A stretch of 64,000 bases of DNA from Gemmatimonadota bacterium (GCA_029863645.1 JAOTVA010000001.1:1-64000), one strand, 5' to 3'. Counted from the stretch's first letter, positions 24,914 to 34,247 are shown. The notes: generated by a model from the sequence alone, not told the origin. Made by a program: numbers and translations.

Positions 24914-25551
24914 GCACCAATACGACCCGGATTCGCCGGCTCCGCTCGGCTGGGCGTCTCGTGACGTTTGCGGCCGCTGCGGTTGCGATGGGTGCATGCG
25001 ACGGCCGGTGGCTGTTCGCGACGGCCGAGTTCGATCGCACCTTCGACTTCACCTTCGACTCTAACAGCGGCCTGATCGAGACCGCATCCCTCACACGATC
25101 CGACGTTGAGGGCGATTTGGACATACCGGACGACGCACGCCTCGACTTCGTCGATATCCAGCGGGTGAGCTTGAGTCTGTCTCCCGGCACGGGAAATGAA
25201 TCGAGCGCGGCGACACTCAGGTTCGTCTATTTGGCGCAGGGCTTCTCCGGTGATGTCGACATCACCGTCACAGACATCGCGAGCGAGCCCATCGACGATC
25301 TGGTCGCGAGTGCGCTGCGCGCCGTTGAGGGAGACCTAAAGGCGATGCTCGAAAACGATCCGGGGGCGCCCGCCCAGGTCACGTTCGAAGGCCAGATCTC
25401 CAACGTCGCCCCGAGCGCGTCTCGACTTGTTCTCGACGCTACTCTCGAGGTCAAAATGACCGCCACGTATGCCACGTGTGTGGAGATCGGATTCTTGGGA
25501 TTCGGTGCGACTGCCGAGTGCATCTCGTCCGGGAGCCCCTTCGGTCCCTAG
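24910..25551 (+). CDS. Predicted lipoprotein of unknown function
   Basis: 213 aa, ATG overlapping the previous stop (ATGA). Basic start then a hydrophobic run with lipobox-like MGAC (AAAAVAMGACDGRWLF), so probably lipidated at that cysteine. The mature part is rich in Asp and beta-strand-like segments (FDRTFDFTFDSNSG, ATLRFVYLAQGFSGDVDITVTD) and ends with CVEIGFLGFGATAECISS. No family recognised. Co-translation with the barrel-like protein suggests a shared envelope role; both lie within the element bounded by the 47-bp repeats. Confidence 0.65.
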   Translation: MSTNTTRIRRLRSAGRLVTFAAAAVAMGACDGRWLFATAEFDRTFDFTFDSNSGLIETASLTRSDVEGDLDIPDDARLDFVDIQRVSLSLSPGTGNESSAATLRFVYLAQGFSGDVDITVTDIASEPIDDLVASALRAVEGDLKAMLENDPGAPAQVTFEGQISNVAPSASRLVLDATLEVKMTATYATCVEIGFLGFGATAECISSGSPFGP

Positions 25552-25676
25552 GCGCGAGGGTGCACCTCTGCGAGGTGGGCCCCGCGGGCGGGCCTGCCTC
25601 CCACCGCTGGCACGCGAGCGATCAGTCGACGTGGGCGAGTAACCGGGAGGCGGCGCCCTGGAGGAACCTGCGGCTA

Positions 25677-25723
25677 GGCTTTTGAGGCCGCCGCGTCTAC
25701 CGTTCCGCCACCCCGGCTGGGTG
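25677..25723. repeat. 47-bp direct repeat, copy B (tRNA-Leu 5'-half fragment)
   Basis: Exact copy of 23544-23590. Only the 5' half of the tRNA is present, with no T arm or 3' acceptor strand, so it is not a functional tRNA. It marks the far boundary of the ~2.1-kb segment. The remaining ~170 bp of the 25552-25772 gap shows nothing else I can support. Confidence 0.8.
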
Positions 25724-25772
25724 ATCTAGCTGTGGATTATCGCTTCCGTGCCTTCGTCGAACCGCGTGGCAA

Positions 25773-28421
25773 TCAGACCCGATCGAGCCGCGCTCGCTCG
25801 CGGCGTCGTCGCTTCACGGGCCGCTGAGGAGGACGTTCTCTGAGCAGATGCTCCAAGTCGGTCGCGGGCATCGGGCGGGCGAACAGGAATCCCTGGACCT
25901 CATCGCACCCGAGCTCCACCAAGCGTTCGCGCTGCTGCTCGGTTTCAACGCCTTCACCAATGGACTCCAGGTTCATGGCTTGGCACATCATGATCACTGC
26001 TGTGGTGATCGAGAGCGCCTCAGCGTTGGTGGCTAGATCCTGGATGAACGACCGGTCGATCTTCACAGCGTCGAGAGGAAGCTGGCGGACGTAGCTCAAG
26101 GAAGAGTAGCCGGTCCCGAAGTCATCGAGCGCGATCCTGAAGCCGTGATCCGACAATCGGCCGAGTAGGCCCAGCGCTTCCTCGGGATTTCGGATGACGG
26201 CGCTCTCGGTCACCTCAAATTCGATCAACGTCGGATCGACCTCGGCGGTGAGGTCGAGAATGCGCTCCACGATGCCTGGCAAGAGCTGCTGCGGCGACAC
26301 GTTGACCGAGACGCGGAGATTCTTCAGTGCGAGCGATCGCCACCTGAGGAGGTCAGCCACAGTCGCTTGCAGGCACCAGTCGCCCAGGAGCTGGATCAGG
26401 CCCACGTCTTCGGCAATGGGAACGAACTCCCCCGGGGACACCGGACCCAGCTCGTCGCTAGTCCACCGGACCAGAGCCTCTACGGCGACGACCGTCCCTG
26501 ACTCTGGTCGGACGCGGGGCTGGTAATGCATCTCCAGCTCACCACGTTCGATTGCGCGACGCAGAAGACTGGCCACGCGGAGCCGCCGAGCCTCCCGCTC
26601 GTGGATCGCCTCATCATAGAAGTGATATGGATCGGGGATCGATCGGCCGGCTTGGAGTGCGGCCTTCCCAGATCGCAGGAGCGCGTCGACCGTGGTCGCG
26701 TCGTCGGGGAAGACACTGATGCCGATCGAAGTCGACACGGATATCTCGCGACCGTCGATTAGGTAAGGCTCTTCGATCGCACGGGCGACCGACTCGGCGA
26801 GGGACGCGGCCTCGTCCCGGCTCATGACCGAATCGATCGCCGCGAACTCGTCGTTGCCAAAGCGCACGGCGGAGTAGGAGCTCGGATCGCGCCTCCTTCG
26901 TCGATCAGGACGCCTTGGCACACCCAGCGTAGCGACCAACCTCCGCGCAACCTCGATCAGCACCTCGTCAGCGACCTGGTGCCCCAAGGCGCCCTCGACG
27001 CTCGCGAACCCCTCGAGTCCGATGAGTAGCACGGCCAACGCCGACTCCTCTCGCTCCGCCTGCTTGAGCTGTACGCCGAGGCGCTCGAGGAGGTACTGCC
27101 GGTTACCCAGTCCAGTCACTGAATCGTGCAAAGAGAGATACTGGATCTGACGCGCGGAATTCCATCGCTCCGTAACGTCTTGGGCAGAGGCCTCGACCCG
27201 CGCCGGATCATCGCCAGACCGACGATGCTGTCCGCGGAGGTGCAGGATCCTGTCCGTACCATCGTGGAGGGGTACGCGCACGTCCGCACGAAAAGCACCG
27301 TTGCGGGCGCGGACGCGTTCCATGCCACTGATCAACTTGCTACGATCGTCGGGGTGGATCTTCCCGAGCACGTCGTCGACTCCGATGTGACTCGCCCGTT
27401 CGAGCTCGAATAGCCGTCGAAAGTCGGTTCCGGCATCGATTGCGGTCGTCTCCAGGTCGAACGACCAGTTTGTGAAACGCGCGAGGCGCTGAGCCCGGAC
27501 CAATCGGGCATCACTGTCCTTCAGTCGGGCCAGCATGCCGCCGAACGCGCGGCTGAGGTCGCCCAACTCATCGTGCCGGTCAACGGCGAAGTGGACGTCC
27601 AGTGAGTCCTCGCCGACGCGTTCGGCCGCGCGCTTCATCTCCTTGATGGGCCCGGCGAAGCTATGCGCCAGAAATGTGCCGGTTAGAACCGCCAGCAGGA
27701 GTGCCGCCAACCCGGCGAAGACCAGATTCCGCCGCGCACGGGAAATCGCCCGCTGCTCAGTCTCATAGGTGGTCGACACCTGGACGTTCGCTCCGGCGAA
27801 TGCCCGTACGACGGAAACGAGCGTGTCGGAGGACAGGGGCTCGGTGACGCCGAAAGTGGCGCGTACGCCCAGCACATCCGACCACCCTTCGAGGATGTCC
27901 GCACCCACCGGCTCGACCGCCACGAGGTATCCGACGAGGTCGTCGCCCGTACGCAGTGGGATTGCGGCCGCCGCGTAGAGGATCTCGCGGGCCGCGATGT
28001 ATGTGGGAGCGCTGACAAGCACCCGCTCAGCGGCGAGCCGCTCGAGTTCTTCGTCGCCTGCCAACGCGACGAGCTCACCCTCCGGTGACCGGAATGCCAC
28101 GGCTGATGAGCCTTGACGCTCGACGAGGCTCTCGGCGTGGTAGGCGAGCGTCCGGCGATCGCCGGCCTCGAGGTTCGCGCGAAACTCCGGGGTGGTGCTG
28201 ATCGCGACGTAACGTGCGGCCATGGCCGCCTGGTGATCGTCCATCAGGCGGTCGGCCGCCACTGCGGCTCGAGTCAGGCGATCGTTTGCGGCTTCGCGAA
28301 GATCGGCGCTGAGCGTACGATCTTGAATGACGAGAGCGAGGATCGTAGAAATGGCCGCAAGGCCGCCCATCAGCACGATGAGCTGGGCAAAGACGCCGAA
28401 CCGGACCTTCGGTACCGTCAC
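25773..28421 (-). CDS. Membrane HAMP-PAS-GGDEF-EAL protein, probable c-di-GMP phosphodiesterase
   Basis: 882 aa from GTG 28421. N-terminal helix (FGVFAQLIVLMGGLAAISTILAL), periplasmic sensor region (~35-235), second helix (LVFAGLAALLLAVLTGTFLAHS), HAMP domain, PAS-like region (~300-420), GGDEF (~430-600) and EAL (~610-870). The cyclase signature is degenerate (FGNDEF for GGDEF), so that domain is probably a regulatory GTP/c-di-GMP pocket. The EAL domain keeps VEALVRW, FEVTESAV, DDFGTGYSSL and KIDRSFI, so hydrolysis is plausible. The start overlaps the cupredoxin lipoprotein stop by 4 bases (GTGA), implying a coupled pair. The C-terminus is an Arg-rich tail. Confidence 0.9.
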   Translation of the reverse strand: MTVPKVRFGVFAQLIVLMGGLAAISTILALVIQDRTLSADLREAANDRLTRAAVAADRLMDDHQAAMAARYVAISTTPEFRANLEAGDRRTLAYHAESLVERQGSSAVAFRSPEGELVALAGDEELERLAAERVLVSAPTYIAAREILYAAAAIPLRTGDDLVGYLVAVEPVGADILEGWSDVLGVRATFGVTEPLSSDTLVSVVRAFAGANVQVSTTYETEQRAISRARRNLVFAGLAALLLAVLTGTFLAHSFAGPIKEMKRAAERVGEDSLDVHFAVDRHDELGDLSRAFGGMLARLKDSDARLVRAQRLARFTNWSFDLETTAIDAGTDFRRLFELERASHIGVDDVLGKIHPDDRSKLISGMERVRARNGAFRADVRVPLHDGTDRILHLRGQHRRSGDDPARVEASAQDVTERWNSARQIQYLSLHDSVTGLGNRQYLLERLGVQLKQAEREESALAVLLIGLEGFASVEGALGHQVADEVLIEVARRLVATLGVPRRPDRRRRRDPSSYSAVRFGNDEFAAIDSVMSRDEAASLAESVARAIEEPYLIDGREISVSTSIGISVFPDDATTVDALLRSGKAALQAGRSIPDPYHFYDEAIHEREARRLRVASLLRRAIERGELEMHYQPRVRPESGTVVAVEALVRWTSDELGPVSPGEFVPIAEDVGLIQLLGDWCLQATVADLLRWRSLALKNLRVSVNVSPQQLLPGIVERILDLTAEVDPTLIEFEVTESAVIRNPEEALGLLGRLSDHGFRIALDDFGTGYSSLSYVRQLPLDAVKIDRSFIQDLATNAEALSITTAVIMMCQAMNLESIGEGVETEQQRERLVELGCDEVQGFLFARPMPATDLEHLLRERPPQRPVKRRRRERARLDRV

Positions 28422-29080
28422 CGGCGGATCAGGTCAGGGTCGAGCCAGATGGTCTCGACCGAGGAGCCACCCGATGTCACTTCCAACGTGCGCACGGGAC
28501 CCTGCAACCTCGGGCTCCAGATCGAAAGCCGGTATGAGCCGTCCGAGAGCGGTCCCACGTAGTATCGGCGCCTCTCGTCCAGCACTGAGAAGAAGACTCC
28601 GGTCGTCGCGAGAATCGTGAAGTTTTCATCCGGGTGTAAGGAGCAGAAGAACTGCACCTCGCCGGTGTAGTTAATCTGCTGCGGTGCCGAAGAATCTCCC
28701 GGGCCCACCGGGATCTGGAGGTCCGGGCCGAGGTCGGCCGAGAAGAGGCGATGGCTCACGGCTCCTTCGTTCGCGAAAACGATGAAGTCACCATCGCCTA
28801 TGGCCACGAAGCCCGGATCGAAGTTGTCGGTACCCGAGGTGACGCGAAACTGCTGCGTCGGCCGGGTCCGTGCCTTTGTAGGATCGACCGGCTCCAACAT
28901 CACGACCACGGGTCCGATTGCGGTGTCGGGGGCCTGGCGCTCCAGGAACTGCAGGGTGCCGGTAACGGCTCCTGTGGGTAGAGTGGCGCCGGACCGCGCG
29001 CACGCAGCAACCGCGATAGTGACGATCAGTGTCGCCAGGCGGATCCGACCCCGACCCGCGTCTATGGGTTTCCGGCTCAT
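28418..29080 (-). CDS. Cupredoxin-like lipoprotein
   Basis: 220 aa from ATG 29080. Lipobox-like IVTIAVAAC then SG, so probably lipidated and periplasmic. The central domain resembles a plastocyanin-type cupredoxin: DFIVFANEGAVSHRLFSAD gives the first His and QFFCSLHPDENFTILAT gives Cys and the second His (H...C-x2-H). The expected axial Met is not evident. The final ~60 residues form a beta sandwich like a carboxypeptidase regulatory domain (GPLSDGSYRLSIWSP). It precedes and overlaps the HAMP/GGDEF/EAL gene by 4 bases, suggesting it supplies a copper or redox signal to that sensor (inference). Confidence 0.75.
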   Translation of the reverse strand: MSRKPIDAGRGRIRLATLIVTIAVAACARSGATLPTGAVTGTLQFLERQAPDTAIGPVVVMLEPVDPTKARTRPTQQFRVTSGTDNFDPGFVAIGDGDFIVFANEGAVSHRLFSADLGPDLQIPVGPGDSSAPQQINYTGEVQFFCSLHPDENFTILATTGVFFSVLDERRRYYVGPLSDGSYRLSIWSPRLQGPVRTLEVTSGGSSVETIWLDPDLIRR

Positions 29081-29410
29081 ATGCCTCGATGGCCATGTCA
29101 GGGGTGGACATCCCACGCTTTAGCGAGGTGGCGGGCACCCCTAACGCCACATTCAAGACTGCTACGGCGTAGGTGGAGTAGCAAGCATTTCAGCTGCGCC
29201 CGCATCCCGGCAGCGGTTCCACTCTAGAGACTCGCTCGCGGGTCTTCTGAGGCCGCCGCCCCGGACCCCGGAATCTCCCCACCGATTCACGTGGCGTTCC
29301 CCTGACAGCCCTCCCCGGCATCCATCGGTAACGTGTGAGACCAGGCGCCTCAGCTCACCTACGTGGCTGGGGCCATGAACACGAGGGCGACCTCGTGCGG
29401 AGATCTGACG
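29081..29410. other. 330-bp divergent intergenic region, no gene seen
   Basis: Separates the minus-strand cupredoxin/EAL operon from the plus-strand ACT gene, so it must hold both promoters. I see no convincing -35/-10 pair, RNA gene or ORF. A 17-bp stretch at about 29245 (CTTCTGAGGCCGCCGCC) resembles the core of the 47-bp tRNA repeat with two mismatches, but that is weak. Confidence 0.5.
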
Positions 29411-29833
29411 ATGCCCTACTCGATCCGTGGGATTCAGTACTACCGAATCACCGTCGCCGACCAGCCCGATGAAGCGTTCCAGCTCCTTTCGGATCTGGCG
29501 GATTTCGGCGTCAACCTATTGGCTTTCACGGCGGTGCCGTCGGGTCCCGACCACGTTCAGTTCACGCTCTTTCCGGCGGATCCGTCACGGCTCGAGGCGG
29601 AGTCCCGGCGGGCCGGCCTGGTGCTTGACGGACCCCATGCAGCGATCCTGATCCAGGGGGACGACGAGCTGGGTGCGCTCGCGAATGTGCACCGCCGCTT
29701 GGCCAACGCATCGGTCGCAATCTACGCGTCGAGTGGCATTGCCGACGGGCGCGGTTCCTTTGGGTACGTTATCTACGTGCGGGAGGACCAGGTCGACCGG
29801 GCCATGTCAGCGCTGGAGACCAGCACGAGCTGA
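29411..29833 (+). CDS. ACT-domain-like small protein
   Basis: 140 aa from ATG 29411, preceded by CGGAGATC; the upstream start at 29363 adds a non-conserved leader. Two repeats of a beta-alpha-beta pattern are visible: ISVADQ-like YYRITVADQPDEAFQLLSDLADFGVNLLAFTAV, then GDDELGALANVHRRLANASVAIYASSGIADGRGSFGYVIYV, matching tandem ACT folds that bind amino acids or other small ligands. No enzymatic domain is attached. A free-standing regulator or binding protein is inferred. Confidence 0.65.
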   Translation: MPYSIRGIQYYRITVADQPDEAFQLLSDLADFGVNLLAFTAVPSGPDHVQFTLFPADPSRLEAESRRAGLVLDGPHAAILIQGDDELGALANVHRRLANASVAIYASSGIADGRGSFGYVIYVREDQVDRAMSALETSTS

Positions 29834-30012
29834 TGTGGAGAGCCAGGGCTTCGGTCCCGACATCCCCGTCGCGACGAACGATACCCGGGGGGGGCCGCCA
29901 ACAGAATCGGCGCGTGGAGCTCAAGAGGATCGACTGAGATCTTCATTGTTTCTATTCGACGCGCGATCGTGGGCGGGCGAGACTCCCTATTCGGGATCGC
30001 CCCCGCACCTGG

Positions 30013-31332
30013 TTATCCATCCCCTTCTGTAATGCGGTACTCCTGGATCTTTCGCCAAAGGGTCGTCCTGCCCATCCCCAGGATCTCAGCTGCTCGCACC
30101 CGTACACCACCAGCTTCGCGCAGAGCGCTCAGGATCTTGTCTCTCTCGTCCTCAACCGAACCAGCTTGTCTGTAGCGCGGGTCCGTCGCAGTCGCGGCGT
30201 CACGTACCTCTTCGGGAAGGTGGTGGGCTTGAATCACGCCCTGGCCCGCGCGGATCGACGCGCTCTCGAGCGCGGCGTGGAGCTGGCGCACATTGCCTGG
30301 CCAGCGGCTGGTAAGAAGCGTACGCATGGCGAGGGACGAGACGTCGGCTGAGCCCCGTCTTCCCATCGACCTGAGGGCGCGGTCGATTAACAGGGCAACG
30401 TCGCCGGGCCGGTCGCGAAGCGGCGGCATGCGGATGTGAAAGACGTTGATACGGAAGAATAGGTCCTCTCGGAAGCGACCTCCGTCCACCTCCTGTTGCA
30501 GATCCCGATTCGTCGCTGCGATCAGACGGATATCCACAGGCTGCGGTCGGTGACTGCCTAGCGGTACGACCTCACGCTCCTGCAGAACCCGAAGGAGACG
30601 CTGCTGGACCGCCGGCGACACGTCACCAATCTCATCCAACAGCAGTGTGCCCTTGTGGGCCGCCCGGATCAGCCCCTCACGGTCCTGCAGTGCCCCGGTG
30701 AACGCGCCTCTTATGTGGCCGAAAAGCTCTGACTCCAACAGGCCCTCCGACAGAGCCGCGCAGTTCACGGCCACAAACTTCCCCCCCGCTCGCGGGGAGA
30801 GGCGGTGCACTGCGCTGGCGGCGAGCTCCTTGCCCGTGCCTGTCTCACCGGTAATGAGGACGGTTGCGTCCGAACCGGCCACCTGGCGGATCTCATTTCG
30901 CACGGCCTCCATGACGGAGGAGCGCCCGAGCAGTCCCTCTACCGGCTCAGCCGACGTCCCGCTGGGCCTACGCTCCAGAAGGTCGCGAACGCGCGACAGA
31001 AGGACTTCGGGCTCCACCGGTTTGGTCACGAAGTCATCGACGCCCGAGTGAAGCGCCTTCACGGCGGAGTCCACCGACCCGAAGCCAGAAATCATCAAGA
31101 TGGGCACGGACTCCCCGCGCTTGCGCAGCACTTCGGCCAGTGAGATCCCGTCCACCCCAGGCATCCGCAGATCCAGCAGAATCAGGTCGTATGCGGCGCC
31201 CCCGAGAGCCGTCACCGCATCGGAGGCGTTCTCGACCGCGGTCACATCGAACGCTTCGTCACGCAGGATAGCCGCCGTCGAGAGGCGAAACGCATGATCG
31301 TCGTCGACGAGTAGGATGCGCGCGCTCATCAT
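30013..31332 (-). CDS. NtrC-family sigma-54-dependent response regulator
   Basis: 439 aa. Receiver domain (1-120) with ILLVDDDHAF and phospho-Asp in YDLILLDLRMPG. AAA+ domain (~140-380) with Walker A GETGTGKE, sigma-54 contact loop GAFTGA, Walker B LLLDEIGD and arginine-finger region. C-terminal Fis-type HTH with RVRAAEILGMGRTTLWRKIQEY. It overlaps the histidine kinase gene (31329-33062), its evident partner. It activates transcription from sigma-54 promoters after phosphorylation. Targets are not identified. Confidence 0.95.
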   Translation of the reverse strand: MMSARILLVDDDHAFRLSTAAILRDEAFDVTAVENASDAVTALGGAAYDLILLDLRMPGVDGISLAEVLRKRGESVPILMISGFGSVDSAVKALHSGVDDFVTKPVEPEVLLSRVRDLLERRPSGTSAEPVEGLLGRSSVMEAVRNEIRQVAGSDATVLITGETGTGKELAASAVHRLSPRAGGKFVAVNCAALSEGLLESELFGHIRGAFTGALQDREGLIRAAHKGTLLLDEIGDVSPAVQQRLLRVLQEREVVPLGSHRPQPVDIRLIAATNRDLQQEVDGGRFREDLFFRINVFHIRMPPLRDRPGDVALLIDRALRSMGRRGSADVSSLAMRTLLTSRWPGNVRQLHAALESASIRAGQGVIQAHHLPEEVRDAATATDPRYRQAGSVEDERDKILSALREAGGVRVRAAEILGMGRTTLWRKIQEYRITEGDG

Positions 31333-33062
31333 GCCGCCGCCGGCAGAATCACGGTGAACCGGGTCCCGGGTGCGTCAGTCCGGTTAGCCGCCTCGAGCGC
31401 TCCTCCGGCAGCGCGGACCAGGCTCTCCGCCGTGTAGAGCCCCAGGCCGACACCATGCACGGCCTCCTTCGTCGTGAAGAACGGATCGAAGATGCGATCC
31501 GCGATCTCGTCGGGAACTCCCGTGCCCCGATCCAGCACGTCGATGCGGACTTGGCCCAACGCTTCGTCCCGTGAGGCGACGATTTCGATGGAACCCTCTG
31601 AGCCGCCGGCCTCGCGCGCGTTCAGAAGCAGGTTGAGCAATACTTGCTTCAGAGCCTCCCGCGGCATGCGAACCGCCAGGTCCCCCGACACCGCCAGGCC
31701 GATCTGGTCACGATGAGAGGAGCCGGCGCTCAGGAGCTGGACCGTCTCGCCGGCGACCTCTCCCGCGTCGCATGGCCCGCTCTCCTGCTCCGGTCTGGGC
31801 CTGTGCAGATCCAGCATGCCCTCGGCGAGTTCGTGCATACGCAGCAATTCCGACACGGCCATGTCGGCAAACTCACGCGCCTCGCCTTGTAGGTTCCCCT
31901 GACGCCGAACGACCTCTAAGCAATTCCGCACGCTCGCCACCGGATTGCGGATCTCGTGGGCCAGCTGCGCCAGGAGGCGGCCGGACGTCGCCAACCGCTC
32001 CCGATGCACCACTTCAGCCTGAAGTGCCACGAGCCGCGCCTGTCGGTCTTCGAGCTCACTGTTCGCGTGCTCGAGGTCGGAGAGTCGGGCGGCCAACGTT
32101 TCGCGCATGGCGGCGAACGCTTCGGATAGTCGCTGCACCTCGATCAGTGACGAACTCTGAAGGGGCACTTCGGCTCGACCCTCCGCGAAGCCTTCTGAGG
32201 CATCGGCGAGCTCCGATACCGGACGCGAAAGTCGGTGGGCGAAAAGCGCACCCACGAGGAGCGCGAACAAGAACGCGCCCGCGGTGCTCACGAGCGCCGT
32301 CCGCTCCAGGTCGGGCAAGACCGCCAACTCCTGCTCCAGGTCTCGAATGAAGATCACTCGTCCGTAATCAAGCGGTGCCGCCGTCACGAGAAGGCGGGCC
32401 TCGCGGGGGCCGAGAATTTCTTCGACCGTCCCTGGTGTGGCTCCTGCGGCGCGCGCCGCGACGGCCGCCACCTCATCGTCGACCGTCGAAGCCGTCACGT
32501 TCCCACGGGCGTCCAGAACGACCACGCCCGACCGCGTGAGCGCGGCAAGCTCTACCGCCTCCGCCTCCGCGAAGGGAGTGCTGCCACCGACCGCCCCTAG
32601 CCAACCGTTTCCCTGCCCCACAGGCGCAAGCGCCACCAGATGCAGTCCGTCCTGAAAGGGCACCACCGAAACTGGCATCTCCCCCCGACGGGTCGCGTCG
32701 AGCAGGTCCTGCGGCATCGCGCCTGGACCGAGGACCGTTCGGCCATCTGGTTGGACGAGGATGGGCCGCTCCAAGACTTCCTGGCTGGCGGCGGTGAGCA
32801 TGCGCGACGCACCGGGCATGTCCCGGGCCTGAAGGGCTTGAGCCAGGCCCGGCATCGCAGCATAGTCACGAGCGTGCATCATGCGCATCACCCGTTCGGA
32901 GGCGAGCCGGTCCTCCAGGATCATGGGCGCCGAATTCAACTCCTGACGCACGCCGTCTACGAGTGCCACACCGAGCCGTCTTTCCAAGAGGAGCCCCGCT
33001 GGCACGATCCCGACGACTAGCACCGACATCATGAGAAGGACGAGCGCGTGGCTGAGTTTCAT
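31329..33062 (-). CDS. Membrane sensor histidine kinase, NtrB/AtoS type
   Basis: 577 aa. First transmembrane helix at ~5-25 (LVLLMMSVLVVGIVPAGLLL), periplasmic sensor region to ~250, second helix (AGAFLFALLVGALFAHRLS), HAMP, a coiled coil (SDLEHANSELEDRQARLVAL), H box LLAQLAHEIRNPVASVRN, and ATPase domain with NLLLNAREA, DRGTGVP and FFTTKEAVHGVGLGL. Upstream of and overlapping the NtrC-type regulator, so the two form one system. The signal is unknown. Confidence 0.93.
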   Translation of the reverse strand: MKLSHALVLLMMSVLVVGIVPAGLLLERRLGVALVDGVRQELNSAPMILEDRLASERVMRMMHARDYAAMPGLAQALQARDMPGASRMLTAASQEVLERPILVQPDGRTVLGPGAMPQDLLDATRRGEMPVSVVPFQDGLHLVALAPVGQGNGWLGAVGGSTPFAEAEAVELAALTRSGVVVLDARGNVTASTVDDEVAAVAARAAGATPGTVEEILGPREARLLVTAAPLDYGRVIFIRDLEQELAVLPDLERTALVSTAGAFLFALLVGALFAHRLSRPVSELADASEGFAEGRAEVPLQSSSLIEVQRLSEAFAAMRETLAARLSDLEHANSELEDRQARLVALQAEVVHRERLATSGRLLAQLAHEIRNPVASVRNCLEVVRRQGNLQGEAREFADMAVSELLRMHELAEGMLDLHRPRPEQESGPCDAGEVAGETVQLLSAGSSHRDQIGLAVSGDLAVRMPREALKQVLLNLLLNAREAGGSEGSIEIVASRDEALGQVRIDVLDRGTGVPDEIADRIFDPFFTTKEAVHGVGLGLYTAESLVRAAGGALEAANRTDAPGTRFTVILPAAA

Positions 33063-33138
33063 AACATCGGGGCTCGCGAGTAGGGTCGCGTCGAAAGCTC
33101 GGCGCGCCGCCGAAGGGCGGCAACTCCAGGGCGAACGA

Positions 33139-33167
33139 CCCCCATCCGGCGCTCCTTCGGATGGGGG
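33139..33167. terminator. Hairpin between spondin-domain gene and kinase operon
   Basis: CCCCCATCCG-GCGCTCCTT-CGGATGGGGG is a perfect 10-bp stem with a 9-nt loop, located 22 bp past the stop of the minus-strand spondin gene and before the kinase start. No U run follows on either strand, so it may be a weak terminator or mRNA stabiliser that separates the two transcription units. Confidence 0.5.
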
Positions 33168-33188
33168 CCTGCCCGAATAACGACCCCT

Positions 33189-33944
33189 CTACTGGATTCT
33201 TGTAACGATCACCCGCGCCACGGGGTCCATCCATCCGTGAACATCGGGGAGGAGGTCGGCGTCGCCATCGATCCCCGCGTGATGATGAATGACTCCGCCC
33301 TCAGACAGAAGCGGATTACTCGCGCCGGTTCCTGCATCCCCTGAATCGACGCCGGTGAGCGGACCGCATGGAGGCACCAGATCTTCGAAGTCCTCGGTGT
33401 TGATCTCTGTGCCCGCATCGTAGCCGTTGGTGTCGACACTCACGCTCTCGCCGACGTCCTTGGGGAGACGCAGGCCGTCGATCCCCGTGAATCCGTCATT
33501 GGTGCAGATGAGCATCGAAGCGAATGAGAAGAACTTCGCCCCACGGCTGGTCTCGATGGTGAAGGTGCGCTCCTCGCCCGGTAGGAGCGGCGGAAAGTCA
33601 GCCACGGCCACCACGACGTCGTTGGCGTGCTGGGACTCACCAAGCGCCTCAAGCATCGGCGCGAGGTTGCCGTTCTCCGCGATCTCCTGGATGCCGAGGC
33701 TGGCAGGGTCGCCCACATGGAAGACGTGGATGGACGGCCGGTGCGTCACCGCGAGGGGCGGCGTCATCGGTTGCCCTTCGGTCAGGTTGGTGATCTCAAC
33801 CTCGTAGAGGGCCGCGCCGGCCGGCCCGGTAGACGACGCCGAAGCAAATTGTGGATCGACGGTCGGGTCGAGAGGTTGGCCAGATTCGTCGCAGGCCGAG
33901 AGGGCGACGGCGGCCAACAGCGCGACGTACGATGGTCTCATCAT
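33189..33944 (-). CDS. Spondin-N-domain lipoprotein
   Basis: 251 aa. Signal with lipobox LLAAVALSAC then DESG. The domain follows the bacterial Spondin_N pattern: YEVEITNLTEGQPMTPPLAVTHRPSIHVFHVGDPAS, LAPMLEALGES, FPPLLPGEERTFTIET, FSFASMLICTNDGFTG and final DPVARVIVTRIQ. It is likely anchored to the outer membrane or exported. In animals this domain is in extracellular matrix proteins; the bacterial role is not known to me. It may be read with the downstream kinase operon or separated from it by the hairpin at 33139. Confidence 0.88.
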   Translation of the reverse strand: MMRPSYVALLAAVALSACDESGQPLDPTVDPQFASASSTGPAGAALYEVEITNLTEGQPMTPPLAVTHRPSIHVFHVGDPASLGIQEIAENGNLAPMLEALGESQHANDVVVAVADFPPLLPGEERTFTIETSRGAKFFSFASMLICTNDGFTGIDGLRLPKDVGESVSVDTNGYDAGTEINTEDFEDLVPPCGPLTGVDSGDAGTGASNPLLSEGGVIHHHAGIDGDADLLPDVHGWMDPVARVIVTRIQ

Positions 33945-34174
33945 GATGCTCCTAGGTGGTAAGGAAGGATGCCGCCTAGTAGGAGCAACGTCGGGGCCAC
34001 CTGAGCCAGCCAGTACGACGCGCTCCTAACCCATTGTCACTGTGCATGTTGTCGGATTCCGCGGTGCGATGGGACTCAGGCCAGGAACGTTTCGAGGAAC
34101 GCTTGGAACTGTTTCTGTGACGTTCGCCCCGGGCGGATGAGCCGCCGCCCTCTCCGCTCCAAGAGTTACCCATT

Positions 34175-34202
34175 TTGTTCACCAAACACTTAAGTGTATA
34201 CT
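34175..34202 (+). promoter_or_regulatory. Candidate upstream promoter of the ArsR-REC operon with palindrome in spacer
   Basis: TTGTTC-N16-TATACT, a good sigma-70-type pair in a short AT-rich island within GC-rich DNA. The 10-bp palindrome CACTTAAGTG (34187-34196) fills the end of the spacer and abuts the -10. The transcription start would be ~70 bp before the gene. The CTTAAG core recurs in the second promoter. Confidence 0.55.
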
Positions 34203-34247
34203 AAATTATGTGTGATACCAACGCTTCTGGCCCCAAAATGTCCATTA

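Noticed and set aside
29240-29262. Possible third copy of the tRNA-derived att core
   Set aside because: Only ~17 bp resemble it with two mismatches, in GC-rich sequence; no tRNA arm or adjacent mobile gene supports it.
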